A DNA stretch of 64,000 nucleotides, taken from positions 1-64,000 of the forward strand of contig NZ_WHOA01000089.1 in assembly GCF_013141715.1 (NCBI RefSeq), written 5' to 3'. The stretch is from Paenibacillus phytorum. Its GTDB lineage: Bacteria > Bacillota > Bacilli > Paenibacillales > NBRC-103111. A model generated the notes under the pieces. The model searched no databases, was not told the DNA's origin, and saw only the letters and a list, made by a program, of their open reading frames with translations. Positions within the stretch are counted from its first letter, which is position 1, and each line of letters opens with the position of its first letter. This document shows positions 8,966 through 18,299 of the stretch, in pieces. Made by a program: the position numbers and the translations under genes.

Positions 8966-10168
8966 GTGACTAAAGTATCCCCTACAACAAGCCCTTTTAC
9001 GATACAGCCAGCTGAACGTATGAATGGACTTCCAACTCAATTTTTTGCAACACTCGTACGCAAAGCAAATGAGCAAATTGCTGCGGGTCATGACGTCATT
9101 AATCTCGGCCAAGGGAATCCAGACCGCCCTACGCCTCCGCATATCGTGTCATCCATACAAGAAGCGGCTGCTAATCCGTTGTATCATAAGTATCCGCCCT
9201 TCAGCGGATTTCCATTTCTGAAACAAGCCATTGCTCAAAGGTATAAGGAGGATCACAACGTAGATCTTGATCCTGAAACGGAAGTTGCGATTCTTTTTGG
9301 CGGTAAAACAGGACTAATCGAGATAGCTCAATGCTTGCTTAATCCTGGAGATGTATGTCTGGTTCCTGATCCTGGCTACCCGGATTACTGGTCCGGGGTT
9401 GCTCTTGCAGGCGCCGAAATGGCATTCATGCCCTTGCGAGAAGAAAACAACTTTCTACCTGACTACTCACAGCTCAAAGAATCCGATTTGAACCGCGCGA
9501 AGCTGATGTTCATTAATTATCCGAACAACCCAACAGGTGCTACGGCTCCCGCTTCCTTTTATGAAGAAACGGTCGAATTCGCGCACAAGCATGGTGTTGT
9601 CGTCGCAAGTGATTTCGCCTATGGCGCGATAGGCTTCGACGGTCAGAAGCCGGTCAGCTTCTTGCAGACACCAGGTGCCAAAGAAGTGGGTATCGAGTTC
9701 TATACCCTCTCCAAAACGTACAACATGGCTGGCTGGCGTGTAGGTTTTGCCTTAGGGAACCGAGAAGTTATCCGCCTTATTAACTTGATGCAGGATCATT
9801 ACTACTGCTCGTTGTTCGGCGGTATTCAAGTGGCAGCCGCAACAGCTCTCACAGCTTCGCAAGATTGTGTTACTGAGCTGCGTGATGTTTACGAGAGCCG
9901 CCGCAATGCCCTTTATGCAGCTCTTGCCAGCATCGGCTGGCATGCACGCCCTTCACAGGGGTCTTTCTTCTCCTGGCTGCCCGTTCCCAAAGGACACACC
10001 TCACAGAGTCTTGCCGATTTGCTTTTGCAAGAAGCGAAGGTTGTCGTCGCCCCAGGCGTTGGCTTCGGAACACACGGAGAAGGTTATGTAAGGCTTGGCC
10101 TTTTATCCTCTGAAGAACGATTAGCTGAAGCCGTGCAACGAATCGGTAAGCTGAATCTATTTGGATAA
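8966..10168 (+). CDS. mtnE: PLP-dependent aminotransferase, MtnE-like
   Basis: Class I/II fold-type I aminotransferase of 400 aa. Visible are NYPNNPTGA, the Schiff-base lysine in YTLSKTYNMAGWRVG and the C-terminal YVRLGLL arginine. It most resembles the Bacillus enzyme that aminates 2-oxo-4-methylthiobutanoate to methionine, the last salvage step. The start is GTG with GGAG 13 nt upstream; an ATG at 9020 is an alternative. It is divergent from mtnU/DUF1572 and sits before the proline T-box leading to mtnWXB. Pathway assignment rests on context as well as similarity. Confidence 0.85.
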   Translation: MTKVSPTTSPFTIQPAERMNGLPTQFFATLVRKANEQIAAGHDVINLGQGNPDRPTPPHIVSSIQEAAANPLYHKYPPFSGFPFLKQAIAQRYKEDHNVDLDPETEVAILFGGKTGLIEIAQCLLNPGDVCLVPDPGYPDYWSGVALAGAEMAFMPLREENNFLPDYSQLKESDLNRAKLMFINYPNNPTGATAPASFYEETVEFAHKHGVVVASDFAYGAIGFDGQKPVSFLQTPGAKEVGIEFYTLSKTYNMAGWRVGFALGNREVIRLINLMQDHYYCSLFGGIQVAAATALTASQDCVTELRDVYESRRNALYAALASIGWHARPSQGSFFSWLPVPKGHTSQSLADLLLQEAKVVVAPGVGFGTHGEGYVRLGLLSSEERLAEAVQRIGKLNLFG

Positions 10169-10289
10169 GCAGAAAATATAGAGGCTGCTGCTTCTTTACA
10201 AACGCTTGTACTGCGTGCTATTCTAGATAGAACCAAAAAAGGAAGTCCTCAAAAACTTCTATATCGCAATGTTATGATGGGAATAGTAG

Positions 10290-10516
10290 GAACCGTTAAG
10301 CACGTAAACAGAGAGTAAGCTCCATTGACTGAGAGAGCTTGCCGTGAACCGACTCCGAACCCGCCCCTGAACAGTCAACGATGAGTTGAACAGTGCCCTG
10401 CTGTTATTTAGGGAATCTAGAGTTGGGTGCAGCCGGAATCGGTGTGCGCCAATCTAAGGTGGTACCGCGGAAGCTACAGACTTTCGTCCTTATGTTATGA
10501 GGACGGGAGTCTTTTT
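10290..10516 (+). ncRNA. T-box riboswitch leader of the pro operon
   Basis: The conserved T-box word AAGGTGGTACCGCGG is at 10456-10470. It is followed by a terminator (AGACT..CGTCCT pairing with AGGACG..AGTCT, then TTTTTT) ending near 10516. The AGAGAG-containing stem I region begins near 10307, and a CCC/CCT proline-type specifier lies near 10368-10374. All four genes that follow belong to proline synthesis or charging. A weak extended -10 (TGTTATGAT, about 10270-10278) may be its promoter. Confidence 0.92.
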
Positions 10517-10554
10517 TGTATCTACATACATGTAAATCAAAGGATGGGATCGAT

Positions 10555-11655
10555 ATGACTCAGCGAATCGTCGTCAAAATCGGCAGCAGCTCTTTAACTT
10601 CAGATACCGGGGGCCTCAATCCGGATAAAATACGGTTTTTCGCGTCGGAGGTGGCGCAATTGAAGCAGGACGGACATCAAGTCCTACTGGTTACCTCCGG
10701 CGCAGTTGCCGCAGGCTTCACCTCCCTTGGCTACCGCACGCGGCCGAAGGTGCTGCACGAAAAGCAGGCCGCAGCCGCTGTCGGCCAAGCTCTACTCATG
10801 CAGGCGTACCACGAAGCTTTTGCGTCCCACGGCATCAGCGTGGCGCAAATTTTGCTGACTAGGTACGACTTCTCTAACCGCAAGCGCGTGCAGAACGCGC
10901 TGATGACGGTCGACGAGCTGCTGCAGCGCGGCGTCGTGCCGATCATTAACGAGAATGACACCGTCGCGGTGGATGAACTGAAATTCGGCGACAATGACAC
11001 GTTGTCGGCCTTGGTAGGCAATTTGGTCAAAGCGAACAAATTGATCATCATTACGGACATGGACGGCCTGTACACGGACGATCCCCGCAAAAACGCGAAC
11101 GCGCAGCGTATCGATCGCGTGGACGCCATCAGTGATGAGCTGTTCAGCTTCGCTGGAGGCTCTGGGAGCGCGGTCGGCACCGGCGGCATGCGTTCGAAGG
11201 TCGAGGCCGCCCGCATCGCGATGCGCGGGGGCGTGCCGGTGTTCATCGGGCGCGTACTCGAGCCCGGTGATTTGCCGCATGCCGTGGATGGCAGCGGCAA
11301 GGGCACTTACTTCGACACCGTTCTGAACAACCTGCCTGTGAAGAAACAATGGGTCGGCTTCCACTCGCTGCCCCAAGGGCAAATCATCGTTGACCAAGGC
11401 GCCAAAGCGGCCCTGCTCAGCGGTGGCAAGAGCTTGCTTCCTGCCGGCATCACAGGCGCTGCAGGGGACTTCCACCCCGGCGACGTCGTCGAGGTGCTCA
11501 GTATCGAAGGCGCGCTGCTAGGACGCGGCGTCGTCAATTACGCGGCTTGGCAAGTGCAAGCTGCCGCAGGCCTATCGACCGACGAGGTCCAGAAACGTGT
11601 GGAAGTTGCCCGAATCGAAGTCATTCATCGAGATGAATGGGTTCCTTTAACCTAA
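10555..11655 (+). CDS. proB: Glutamate 5-kinase
   Basis: First enzyme of proline synthesis; phosphorylates glutamate to glutamyl 5-phosphate. About 366 aa: amino-acid-kinase domain (VVKIGSSSL, VTSGAVAAG, NENDTVAVDELKFGDND, TDMDGLYT, GTGGMRSK) followed by a C-terminal PUA domain from about residue 275, the usual bacterial arrangement. The ATG at 10555 follows AAAGGATGG; an earlier in-frame ATG at 10516 lies within the T-box terminator and is unlikely. The gene is markedly richer in G+C (41 of 60 bases at 11221-11280) than proS downstream. Confidence 0.97.
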   Translation: MTQRIVVKIGSSSLTSDTGGLNPDKIRFFASEVAQLKQDGHQVLLVTSGAVAAGFTSLGYRTRPKVLHEKQAAAAVGQALLMQAYHEAFASHGISVAQILLTRYDFSNRKRVQNALMTVDELLQRGVVPIINENDTVAVDELKFGDNDTLSALVGNLVKANKLIIITDMDGLYTDDPRKNANAQRIDRVDAISDELFSFAGGSGSAVGTGGMRSKVEAARIAMRGGVPVFIGRVLEPGDLPHAVDGSGKGTYFDTVLNNLPVKKQWVGFHSLPQGQIIVDQGAKAALLSGGKSLLPAGITGAAGDFHPGDVVEVLSIEGALLGRGVVNYAAWQVQAAAGLSTDEVQKRVEVARIEVIHRDEWVPLT

Positions 11656-11680
11656 TGAAGAAAGCGAGGCTCTCTGGGCT

Positions 11681-13408
11681 ATGAGACAACAACGATTGCT
11701 TAACCCAACCCTTCGGGACGTTCCGGGAGATGCAGAAGCCGCCAGCCATCGACTGATGCTGCGTGCGGGATTAATACGACAGCTCTCCAGTGGTATCTAC
11801 TCCTATTTACCCTTAGGTCTTAAAGCCCTGCAAAACATACAACAAATTGTCCGAGAGGAAATGGATGCAGCCGGTGCACAGGAAATGCTAATGCCAGCTC
11901 TTCACCCTTCCGAACTGTGGAAGGCCTCAGGCAGATGGGACGTCTATGGTCCTGAGCTGATGCGTTTGGAAGATCGGAACGGCCGAGAGTTTGCACTAGG
12001 AGCTACTCATGAGGAAGTTATCACGACGATCGTGAAGGACGAGATTCATTCCTACAAGAAGCTGCCTGTCACGTTATATCAGATTCAAACGAAGTATCGC
12101 GATGAACGAAGACCCCGATTCGGTCTGCTCCGCGGACGAGAGTTCCTCATGAAGGATGCCTATTCTTTCGATCGTGCGGTAAGCGGGCTAGATGTTAGCT
12201 ATCAAAGTATGTATAACGCTTATGTTAAAATTTTCACACGATGCGGATTGCAGTTCCGAGCGGTTGAAGCCGATTCCGGCGCTATCGGCGGGACAGATAC
12301 CCATGAATTCATGGCCCTGGCTGATGTTGGTGAAGATACAATCGTCCACTGCACCGCCTGCCAATATGCAGCGAATATTGAAAAAGCAATTGGAACGCTA
12401 CCTGAACAACGAAAATCCGATACCATTTTACCAGCTTACCAACCAGTGAAAGTTCACACGCCGCAAGTGACAAGCATCAAGCAGCTAAGTCAATTTCTAC
12501 AAATAGATGCCAATCAGATCATTAAATCTGTTGCTTTACAAGTAGATGGAGCGCCAGTTATTGTCCTCCTGCGAGGCGATTATGAATTAAATGAGATCAA
12601 GCTGAAGCAGGCCCTTGGGGCTGCCCAGGTCTCCATGCTTTCCGAAGATGACATAGAGAAGTTAGGATCCATTGCCGGATTTATCGGTCCAACTGGACTC
12701 CAGAATGTGAGAATCATCGCTGATTCTTCTATCAGGGGCTTGAAGAATGCTGTCGTCGGAGCCAATGAGCCCGATTTCCATCTGGTTCATGTGGAGGTCG
12801 AGCGTGATCTTGGAGCGATAACATATTATGACGTTCGCAACGTCGCCCAAGGTGAGTTATGTACCCATTGTGGGCACGAGCTCTCATTTGCGAAAGGGAT
12901 AGAGCTTGGCCACGTATTTAAGCTCGGCACCAAATACAGCAGTACCCTTGGCGCAACATTCAGCGACGAGAACGGGGTTTCCGAGCCCATCATTATGGGC
13001 TGTTATGGCATTGGTGTCTCACGTGTGCTAGCTGCCATTATCGAGCAAAACTATGATGAACGAGGCATTATATGGCCTGAGTCCATTACGCCATTTTCCA
13101 TTCATCTACTGACCGTTCATGTTCAGGATGAAGTCCAAATGAAATTATCCGAAGAGATTTATACTACGTTAATTAGGGCAGGCTACTCCGTCCTATGGGA
13201 TGATCGGGATGAACGTCCTGGCGTTAAATTCAATGATTCGGATCTGCTCGGCTTCCCTCTGCGAATAACAGTCGGCAAGAAAGCAAATGAGCGTGTAGTA
13301 GAATGTAAAGAACGCCGAGAAGGCAGTCAATATGAACGATCTGTAGAGCATATACTTACGCATTGCCATTCCTTATTCCAAACAGGAGGTCGATCTTCCC
13401 ATGAGTGA
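11681..13408 (+). CDS. proS: Proline--tRNA ligase
   Basis: Class II synthetase of 575 aa, bacterial-type ProRS with the editing (INS) domain between motifs 2 and 3 (about residues 225-405). Motif 1 lies around GLIRQLSSGIYSYLPLG, motif 2 around YRDERRPRFGLLRGREFLMKD and motif 3 around MGCYGIGVSRVLAAIIEQ. It is placed between proB and proA, 25 bp after proB, and overlaps proA by 8 bp, so one proline T-box appears to control both proline synthesis and tRNA-Pro charging. Confidence 0.96.
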   Translation: MRQQRLLNPTLRDVPGDAEAASHRLMLRAGLIRQLSSGIYSYLPLGLKALQNIQQIVREEMDAAGAQEMLMPALHPSELWKASGRWDVYGPELMRLEDRNGREFALGATHEEVITTIVKDEIHSYKKLPVTLYQIQTKYRDERRPRFGLLRGREFLMKDAYSFDRAVSGLDVSYQSMYNAYVKIFTRCGLQFRAVEADSGAIGGTDTHEFMALADVGEDTIVHCTACQYAANIEKAIGTLPEQRKSDTILPAYQPVKVHTPQVTSIKQLSQFLQIDANQIIKSVALQVDGAPVIVLLRGDYELNEIKLKQALGAAQVSMLSEDDIEKLGSIAGFIGPTGLQNVRIIADSSIRGLKNAVVGANEPDFHLVHVEVERDLGAITYYDVRNVAQGELCTHCGHELSFAKGIELGHVFKLGTKYSSTLGATFSDENGVSEPIIMGCYGIGVSRVLAAIIEQNYDERGIIWPESITPFSIHLLTVHVQDEVQMKLSEEIYTTLIRAGYSVLWDDRDERPGVKFNDSDLLGFPLRITVGKKANERVVECKERREGSQYERSVEHILTHCHSLFQTGGRSSHE

Positions 13409-14648
13409 AGTCGTTCAAAAATCTAAATTAGCCAAACAAGCTGCCCAGACGATGGGTAATCTGACAACTGAACAAAAAAATGCGGCACTCCTCCTTATGG
13501 CAGATAGCCTTGTAACGGAGCAGCAGGCGATTATCGAAGCGAACGCCAAAGATTTGCAGCGAGGCAAAGAATTAGGAACAAGCGCTTCCCTACTAGACCG
13601 TTTAGCCTTAAATGAATCCCGCATCGCAGCGATTGCTGAGGGTCTGCGCCAAATAGCCGAGCTCCCAGATCCTGTTGGGGATACTTTGGAAGCATTTGAA
13701 CGTCCAAACGGTCTGCGCATTCGCAAAATCCGTGTGCCCCTTGGCGTGGTCGGCATTATTTATGAAGCAAGACCTAATGTAACCGTAGATGCTGCAGGTT
13801 TGTGTCTCAAGACAGGCAATGCAGTCGTTCTGCGTGGCGGTTCTTCCGCTTTATTTTCCAATGAGAAAATCGTTGAAGTTCTGCACGGTGCATTAAGACG
13901 TTCTGCCATTCCTGCTGATGCACTTCAATTGATTCTTAGCGCAGACCGCAGTTCCGTAGATGAAATGCTGAAATTGAATGGACTCATCGATGTGCTTATT
14001 CCAAGAGGCGGGCATTCACTTATTCAAAATGTTGTCAATAACGCCTCAGTTCCTGTCATTGAAACAGGTGCGGGTGTATGTCATACTTTTATAGATGAAA
14101 GTGCACAGCTCGATATGGCCGTTCGCATCGGGATCAACGCCAAAGCTCAACGTCCTTCTGTTTGTAATAGCATGGAAACATTACTTGTGCATGAGTCTAT
14201 TGCAGAAAAGCATTTAAGTGCCATTGCAGAGGCTTTCAAAGGCGCTCATGTAGCGCTCAAAGGTAACGAACGAGCTCGTGAGTTAGTTCCTAGTATGCAG
14301 GTTGCCGAAATCGAAGATTGGAAAACCGAATACGGTGACTACATTCTTAACATCAAAGTTGTGAAGGATCTCGATGAAGCCCTTGCTCATATTCGTGAAT
14401 TCGGGACGATGCACTCCGAATGTATCGTGACGGAAAATGCGGCCAATGCTGAAAGATTCTTACAGGAAGTTGATGCAGCGGCTGTTTATCACAATGCTTC
14501 GACCCGCTTCACCGATGGTTTTGAATTCGGCTTCGGCGCGGAAATCGGCATCTCCACCCAAAAGCTTCACGCTCGCGGACCGATGGGTCTACCAGCATTA
14601 ACTTCAACCAAATACCGCGTTTATGGAAGCGGACAAATACGCGAATAA
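13401..14648 (+). CDS. proA: Gamma-glutamyl phosphate reductase
   Basis: 415-aa aldehyde-dehydrogenase-fold enzyme that reduces glutamyl 5-phosphate with NADPH to glutamate semialdehyde, the second step of proline synthesis. Family segments include RKIRVPLGVVGIIYEARPNVT, the RGG segment (VVLRGGSSA), the catalytic-cysteine region (AKAQRPSVCNSMET) and the C-terminal ARGPMGLPALTS. It begins inside the last codons of proS (ATGAGTGA overlap) with ACAGGAGG upstream, indicating translational coupling. Confidence 0.97.
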   Translation: MSEVVQKSKLAKQAAQTMGNLTTEQKNAALLLMADSLVTEQQAIIEANAKDLQRGKELGTSASLLDRLALNESRIAAIAEGLRQIAELPDPVGDTLEAFERPNGLRIRKIRVPLGVVGIIYEARPNVTVDAAGLCLKTGNAVVLRGGSSALFSNEKIVEVLHGALRRSAIPADALQLILSADRSSVDEMLKLNGLIDVLIPRGGHSLIQNVVNNASVPVIETGAGVCHTFIDESAQLDMAVRIGINAKAQRPSVCNSMETLLVHESIAEKHLSAIAEAFKGAHVALKGNERARELVPSMQVAEIEDWKTEYGDYILNIKVVKDLDEALAHIREFGTMHSECIVTENAANAERFLQEVDAAAVYHNASTRFTDGFEFGFGAEIGISTQKLHARGPMGLPALTSTKYRVYGSGQIRE

Positions 14649-14676
14649 CGATTCTAAATTCAAGGAGGAATGTACG

Positions 14677-15546
14677 ATGTCCACTACTTTATCCCAAACC
14701 AAAATTGCCTTTGTCGGCGCTGGTTCGATGGCGGAAGCGATCATCCGCGGACTCATTGAAACAAAAGTCGCTGCTCCCCAAAATATATATGTGATGAATC
14801 GCTCGGATCAAGACAGGTTAGCTTTTCTACGCTCGGAATACGGACTGCAGGCAACTTCAGACCCATTAACGAAGGAAACCTTTCTTCGTGTTGCTGATGT
14901 CGTCGTTCTCTGCATGAAGCCTAAGGATGTGGAGAATGCCTTCGCCGAGCTGCAGCCGCTTTTGAACGAACAGCAGCTTCTCGTTTCGGTCATTGCTGGG
15001 CTCTCTATCGCAAAAACAGAAGCTCTACTGCAAACCAACATGCCGATTGTTCGCACAATGCCAAATACGTCCAGCACAATTGGTCTAGGCGCTACAGGGA
15101 TGAGCTTCTCCTCCAAGGTCAATGCTACATTCAAACAAGTTGCTACCCAAATGTTTGAAGCCGTTGGTACTGTAACGATCGTAGAGGAAGAGAAATTAGA
15201 AATTCTGACAGGTGTATCCGGCAGCGGTCCTGCCTATGTCTACTATTTCATGGAAGCCATGATCAAAGCTGGCATTGAGGGTGGTCTTTCCGCAGAAGAT
15301 GCACATCAATTAACACTTCAAACGGTGCTCGGAGCCGCGCATATGGTTCAGCTTACGCAAGAAAATCCTGCTGAGCTTCGCCGCAAGGTCACATCGCCAA
15401 ATGGGGCAACGCAAGCTTCTATAGAAGCGTTGGATCGTTTTCAGTTTAGCGAAGCTATCTCACAAGCGGTATTTCGTTCTGCGGAGCGAGCCAAAGAAAT
15501 GGGCGAACAAATTGCTGCGCCAAGCCCCGTAGTGAAATCCTCCTAA
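14677..15546 (+). CDS. proC: Pyrroline-5-carboxylate reductase
   Basis: Final proline-synthesis enzyme (ProI/ProC type), 289 aa. The N-terminal Rossmann motif is FVGAGSMAEAI. The C-terminal P5C-binding signature contains SGSGPAYVYYFMEAM and SPNGATQASIE. The ATG at 14677 has a strong AAGGAGGA; the upstream in-frame ATG at 14623 lies inside proA. The mtnW start is only 42 bp after the stop, with no visible terminator or promoter between. Confidence 0.96.
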   Translation: MSTTLSQTKIAFVGAGSMAEAIIRGLIETKVAAPQNIYVMNRSDQDRLAFLRSEYGLQATSDPLTKETFLRVADVVVLCMKPKDVENAFAELQPLLNEQQLLVSVIAGLSIAKTEALLQTNMPIVRTMPNTSSTIGLGATGMSFSSKVNATFKQVATQMFEAVGTVTIVEEEKLEILTGVSGSGPAYVYYFMEAMIKAGIEGGLSAEDAHQLTLQTVLGAAHMVQLTQENPAELRRKVTSPNGATQASIEALDRFQFSEAISQAVFRSAERAKEMGEQIAAPSPVVKSS

Positions 15547-15588
15547 TTTCATGAGGTCTAATTCTATAAAAGCAGGTGAATGTTTACG

Positions 15589-16857
15589 ATGAACGCATAT
15601 TGTCTAGCCACCTATCGGAGTTTCGATGAGAAAGCCGATTTTCATAAAAAAGCAACTAGCATTGCTGTCGGCCTTACGGTTGGCAGCTGGACCGAACTGC
15701 CCGAAGCGCAAAAAGCCCAAATGGAGAAACATTTAGGGAAAGTCATTTCGGTTGAAGTACATGAGCCCGCTCATGGAGAACCTACTTCAAACCGCTATGC
15801 CGATATCACAATCGCATATCCAGATATTAACTTCAGCAGGGACATCCCTGCCTTGTTGGTTACCGTATTCGGAAAGCTGTCGATGGACGGCAAAATAAAG
15901 CTAATTGACTTATCCTTCTCATCTGACTTCTTATCGGGCTTCTCCGGTCCCAAATTCGGTATACAAGGTGTGCGAGAGCTCCTTGGTGTCCATGATCGCC
16001 CCTTATTAATGAGTATCTTTAAATCGGTAGTCGGGTATGAGCTTCCAGCTCTGCGCGAACAATTTTATTTGCAAGCAGCCGGCGGTGTGGATCTCATTAA
16101 AGACGATGAGATTTTATTTGAAAATCCATTAACACCATTGGAGAAACGGATCGAGATTTGCCTGGAAGCAGCTGCACAAGCCACCAAGGAAACAGGTCAA
16201 AAGCTGCTCTATGCTGTCAATTTAACCGGACCTACATCCAAGCTTGCATCTCAAGCCAAGAAAGCAATCGGTGCTGGAGCTAACGCTTTACTATTTAATG
16301 TATTAGCTTACGGTTTCGATACGCTGCATGAATTAAGCACCGATCCGGAAATAACGATTCCCATCATGGCTCATCCAGCAATGGCAGGTGCGACTTATCC
16401 GTCACCGCACTATGGCATATCCGCTTCTGTGCTGCTTGGCAAGCTCATGCGTTTGGCCGGAGCAGATTTAGTGCTGTTCCCTTCTCCTTATGGCTCAGTC
16501 GTTATGCCTAGGGAAGAGAACATGGCAATTAAGCACGCGCTTCTAACAGATGATTTACGAAAAGATTACATCTATAACGCACCTGCCGATGTACAATTGA
16601 AACTAGCTGCAAGCTTTCCAGTCCCTTCCGCAGGCATTCACCCTGGACTTGTCCCGCTTATTCTGCGTGATTTCGGTAAGGATGTCATCGTCAATGCAGG
16701 TGGAGGCATCCATGGACATCCACTCGGTACGATTGCTGGTGGGCAAGCCTTCCGTCAGGCGATTGATGCAACCATGCAAGGAATTACACTGCAAGACTAT
16801 GCTCGAACACATCCAGAGTTACAATCAGCTATCGATACTTGGGGGACTCCCGAATGA
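15589..16857 (+). CDS. mtnW: 2,3-diketo-5-methylthiopentyl-1-phosphate enolase (RuBisCO-like)
   Basis: RuBisCO-like protein of methionine salvage, about 422 aa, which enolises the diketo-phosphate intermediate. The metal-site segment GGVDLIKDDE retains the lysine that is carbamylated in RuBisCO, and the N-terminal domain plus TIM-barrel layout (SGPKFGIQGVRELLGV, HPAMAGA, NAGGGIHGHPLGTIAGG) match the family. The ATG at 15589 is preferred because AGCAGGTG lies 10 nt upstream; the ATG at 15580 is directly on that site. Overlaps mtnX by ATGA. Same transcription unit as proBSAC by spacing. Confidence 0.95.
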   Translation: MNAYCLATYRSFDEKADFHKKATSIAVGLTVGSWTELPEAQKAQMEKHLGKVISVEVHEPAHGEPTSNRYADITIAYPDINFSRDIPALLVTVFGKLSMDGKIKLIDLSFSSDFLSGFSGPKFGIQGVRELLGVHDRPLLMSIFKSVVGYELPALREQFYLQAAGGVDLIKDDEILFENPLTPLEKRIEICLEAAAQATKETGQKLLYAVNLTGPTSKLASQAKKAIGAGANALLFNVLAYGFDTLHELSTDPEITIPIMAHPAMAGATYPSPHYGISASVLLGKLMRLAGADLVLFPSPYGSVVMPREENMAIKHALLTDDLRKDYIYNAPADVQLKLAASFPVPSAGIHPGLVPLILRDFGKDVIVNAGGGIHGHPLGTIAGGQAFRQAIDATMQGITLQDYARTHPELQSAIDTWGTPE

Positions 16858-17516
16858 GTAAGGAACGCATTATTTTTTGTGACTTTGACGGTACCATTAC
16901 CGTGAACGATAACATCGTTGCCATCATGAAGCATTTCAACCCAGCTGGTTGGGAAGCCATCGTAGAACAAATTTTGGACAAAACTATCTCGATACGTCAA
17001 GGTGTTGGTGAGATGTTTGCCCTCCTTCCTACTTCCCGTAAAGATGAGATTGTCGAATATGCGATCAATAACGCTGTGATTCGTGATGGATTCAAAGAAT
17101 TCGTAGATTATTGCAAAGAACAGAATATCAAGCTTTTGATTACGAGCGGCGGCATCGATTTTTTTATCTATCCACTGCTGAAGCCTTTTGCAATCCCAAG
17201 TGAGCATATCTATTGCAATGCCAGCACATTTGAAGGAAACGCTATTGAGATTTTGTGGCCAAATCATTGTGACGAACATTGTAAAACTGACTGTGGGATG
17301 TGCAAAACAAGCATTATTCGCTCTTATGACGCTAATCAATATGAGCGAATTATCATCGGTGATAGTATTACGGATTTCGAGGGTGCTAAGCTGGTCGATA
17401 CGATCTTTGCTCGCTCTCATCTCATCGATATGTGTAAGCAGTTAGACTATCCGTATCACTCGTTCGAAACTTTCTTTGATATTATGAAGCAATTGGAGGC
17501 TGAACCTGTAGTATGA
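16854..17516 (+). CDS. mtnX: 2-hydroxy-3-keto-5-methylthiopentenyl-1-phosphate phosphatase
   Basis: HAD-superfamily phosphatase of 220 aa acting right after MtnW. HAD motif I is DFDGTIT (nucleophile and acid aspartates), motif II lies at LLITSGG and the acidic motif at IIGDSITDFEGAK. A cysteine-rich insert (CDEHCKTDCGMC) is present, as in MtnX relatives. Start and stop both overlap neighbours by ATGA (mtnW and mtnB), indicating translational coupling across the trio. Confidence 0.93.
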   Translation: MSKERIIFCDFDGTITVNDNIVAIMKHFNPAGWEAIVEQILDKTISIRQGVGEMFALLPTSRKDEIVEYAINNAVIRDGFKEFVDYCKEQNIKLLITSGGIDFFIYPLLKPFAIPSEHIYCNASTFEGNAIEILWPNHCDEHCKTDCGMCKTSIIRSYDANQYERIIIGDSITDFEGAKLVDTIFARSHLIDMCKQLDYPYHSFETFFDIMKQLEAEPVV

Positions 17517-18154
17517 GTATTTTACTAGAAGACAAGCAGCGTGCATTCGCTGATTTGCGTGATATTAAAGCTAATTTAGCGGCCAGAGGATGGTTTCCTG
17601 CAACGAGCGGCAATCTATCTGTTCGTGTGGGCGGCTTCGAGCCTGACGCATTCACATTCGCTATCACATCAAGCGGTAGAGATAAATCCGTGCAAACACC
17701 TGAGGATTTTCTACTCGTGAATGAGAAAGGTCAACCGACGGAAGCTACTAGCCTGAAGCCATCGGCAGAAACCTTGATTCATAGCGAAATCTACCGTTTA
17801 ACAGGTGCAGGCGCCATTTTTCATGTACATACGATATTCAATAATTTAATCTCTGAACTGTATTGGGAGCGTAAAAGCATACCCGTAGACGGCGTTGAAC
17901 TTATTAAGGCATTCAATATTTGGGATGAAGAAGCTCAGATCGAAATTCCCATTTTACCCAATTATGCTGAAATCCCTCGTATCGCCGAACTGGTGGAAGG
18001 CGCGATTGTTCCGCGAATTCCCGGTATCGTCCTGCGCAAGCATGGCATTTATGCCTGGGGAGCGAATGCTTTTGAAGCTAAGCGCCATCTCGAAGCGTTC
18101 GAGTTCCTTTTCGAATATGTTTACCGTTCGCACTTGCTGCATAAAGGCAATTAA
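17513..18154 (+). CDS. mtnB: Methylthioribulose-1-phosphate dehydratase
   Basis: Class II aldolase-fold zinc enzyme of 213 aa, catalysing the dehydration that precedes the MtnW step. Seen are PATSGNLSVR, the SAETLIHSEIYR glutamate region, the HVHT zinc histidines and the later KHGIYAWG histidine. It ends the apparent pro-mtn operon and is followed by a terminator. Acireductone dioxygenase (mtnD), usually next in Bacillus, is not here. Confidence 0.94.
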   Translation: MSILLEDKQRAFADLRDIKANLAARGWFPATSGNLSVRVGGFEPDAFTFAITSSGRDKSVQTPEDFLLVNEKGQPTEATSLKPSAETLIHSEIYRLTGAGAIFHVHTIFNNLISELYWERKSIPVDGVELIKAFNIWDEEAQIEIPILPNYAEIPRIAELVEGAIVPRIPGIVLRKHGIYAWGANAFEAKRHLEAFEFLFEYVYRSHLLHKGN

Positions 18155-18178
18155 TAGCTATTTGAATAAAAAATATAA

Positions 18179-18222
18179 AAAGTCAGGACCTTGCCCAAAT
18201 GGGCGAGGCTCTGACTTTTTTT
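18179..18222 (+). terminator. Terminator of the pro-mtn operon
   Basis: AGTCAG..CC(T)TGCCC-AAAT-GGGCGAGG..CTGACT stem followed by seven T. It marks the end of the apparent proB-mtnB transcript. Confidence 0.9.
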
Positions 18223-18299
18223 GTCTCATAGAATCACTCAAGATGGGTAACACTACTTTTACTTGTTAAATCCGTATGCAAAGGAATACAAATACGCCT

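Noticed and set aside
10792..11475. 227-aa open frame antisense to proB
   Set aside because: By-product of GC-rich codons in proB; no motifs and no start context.
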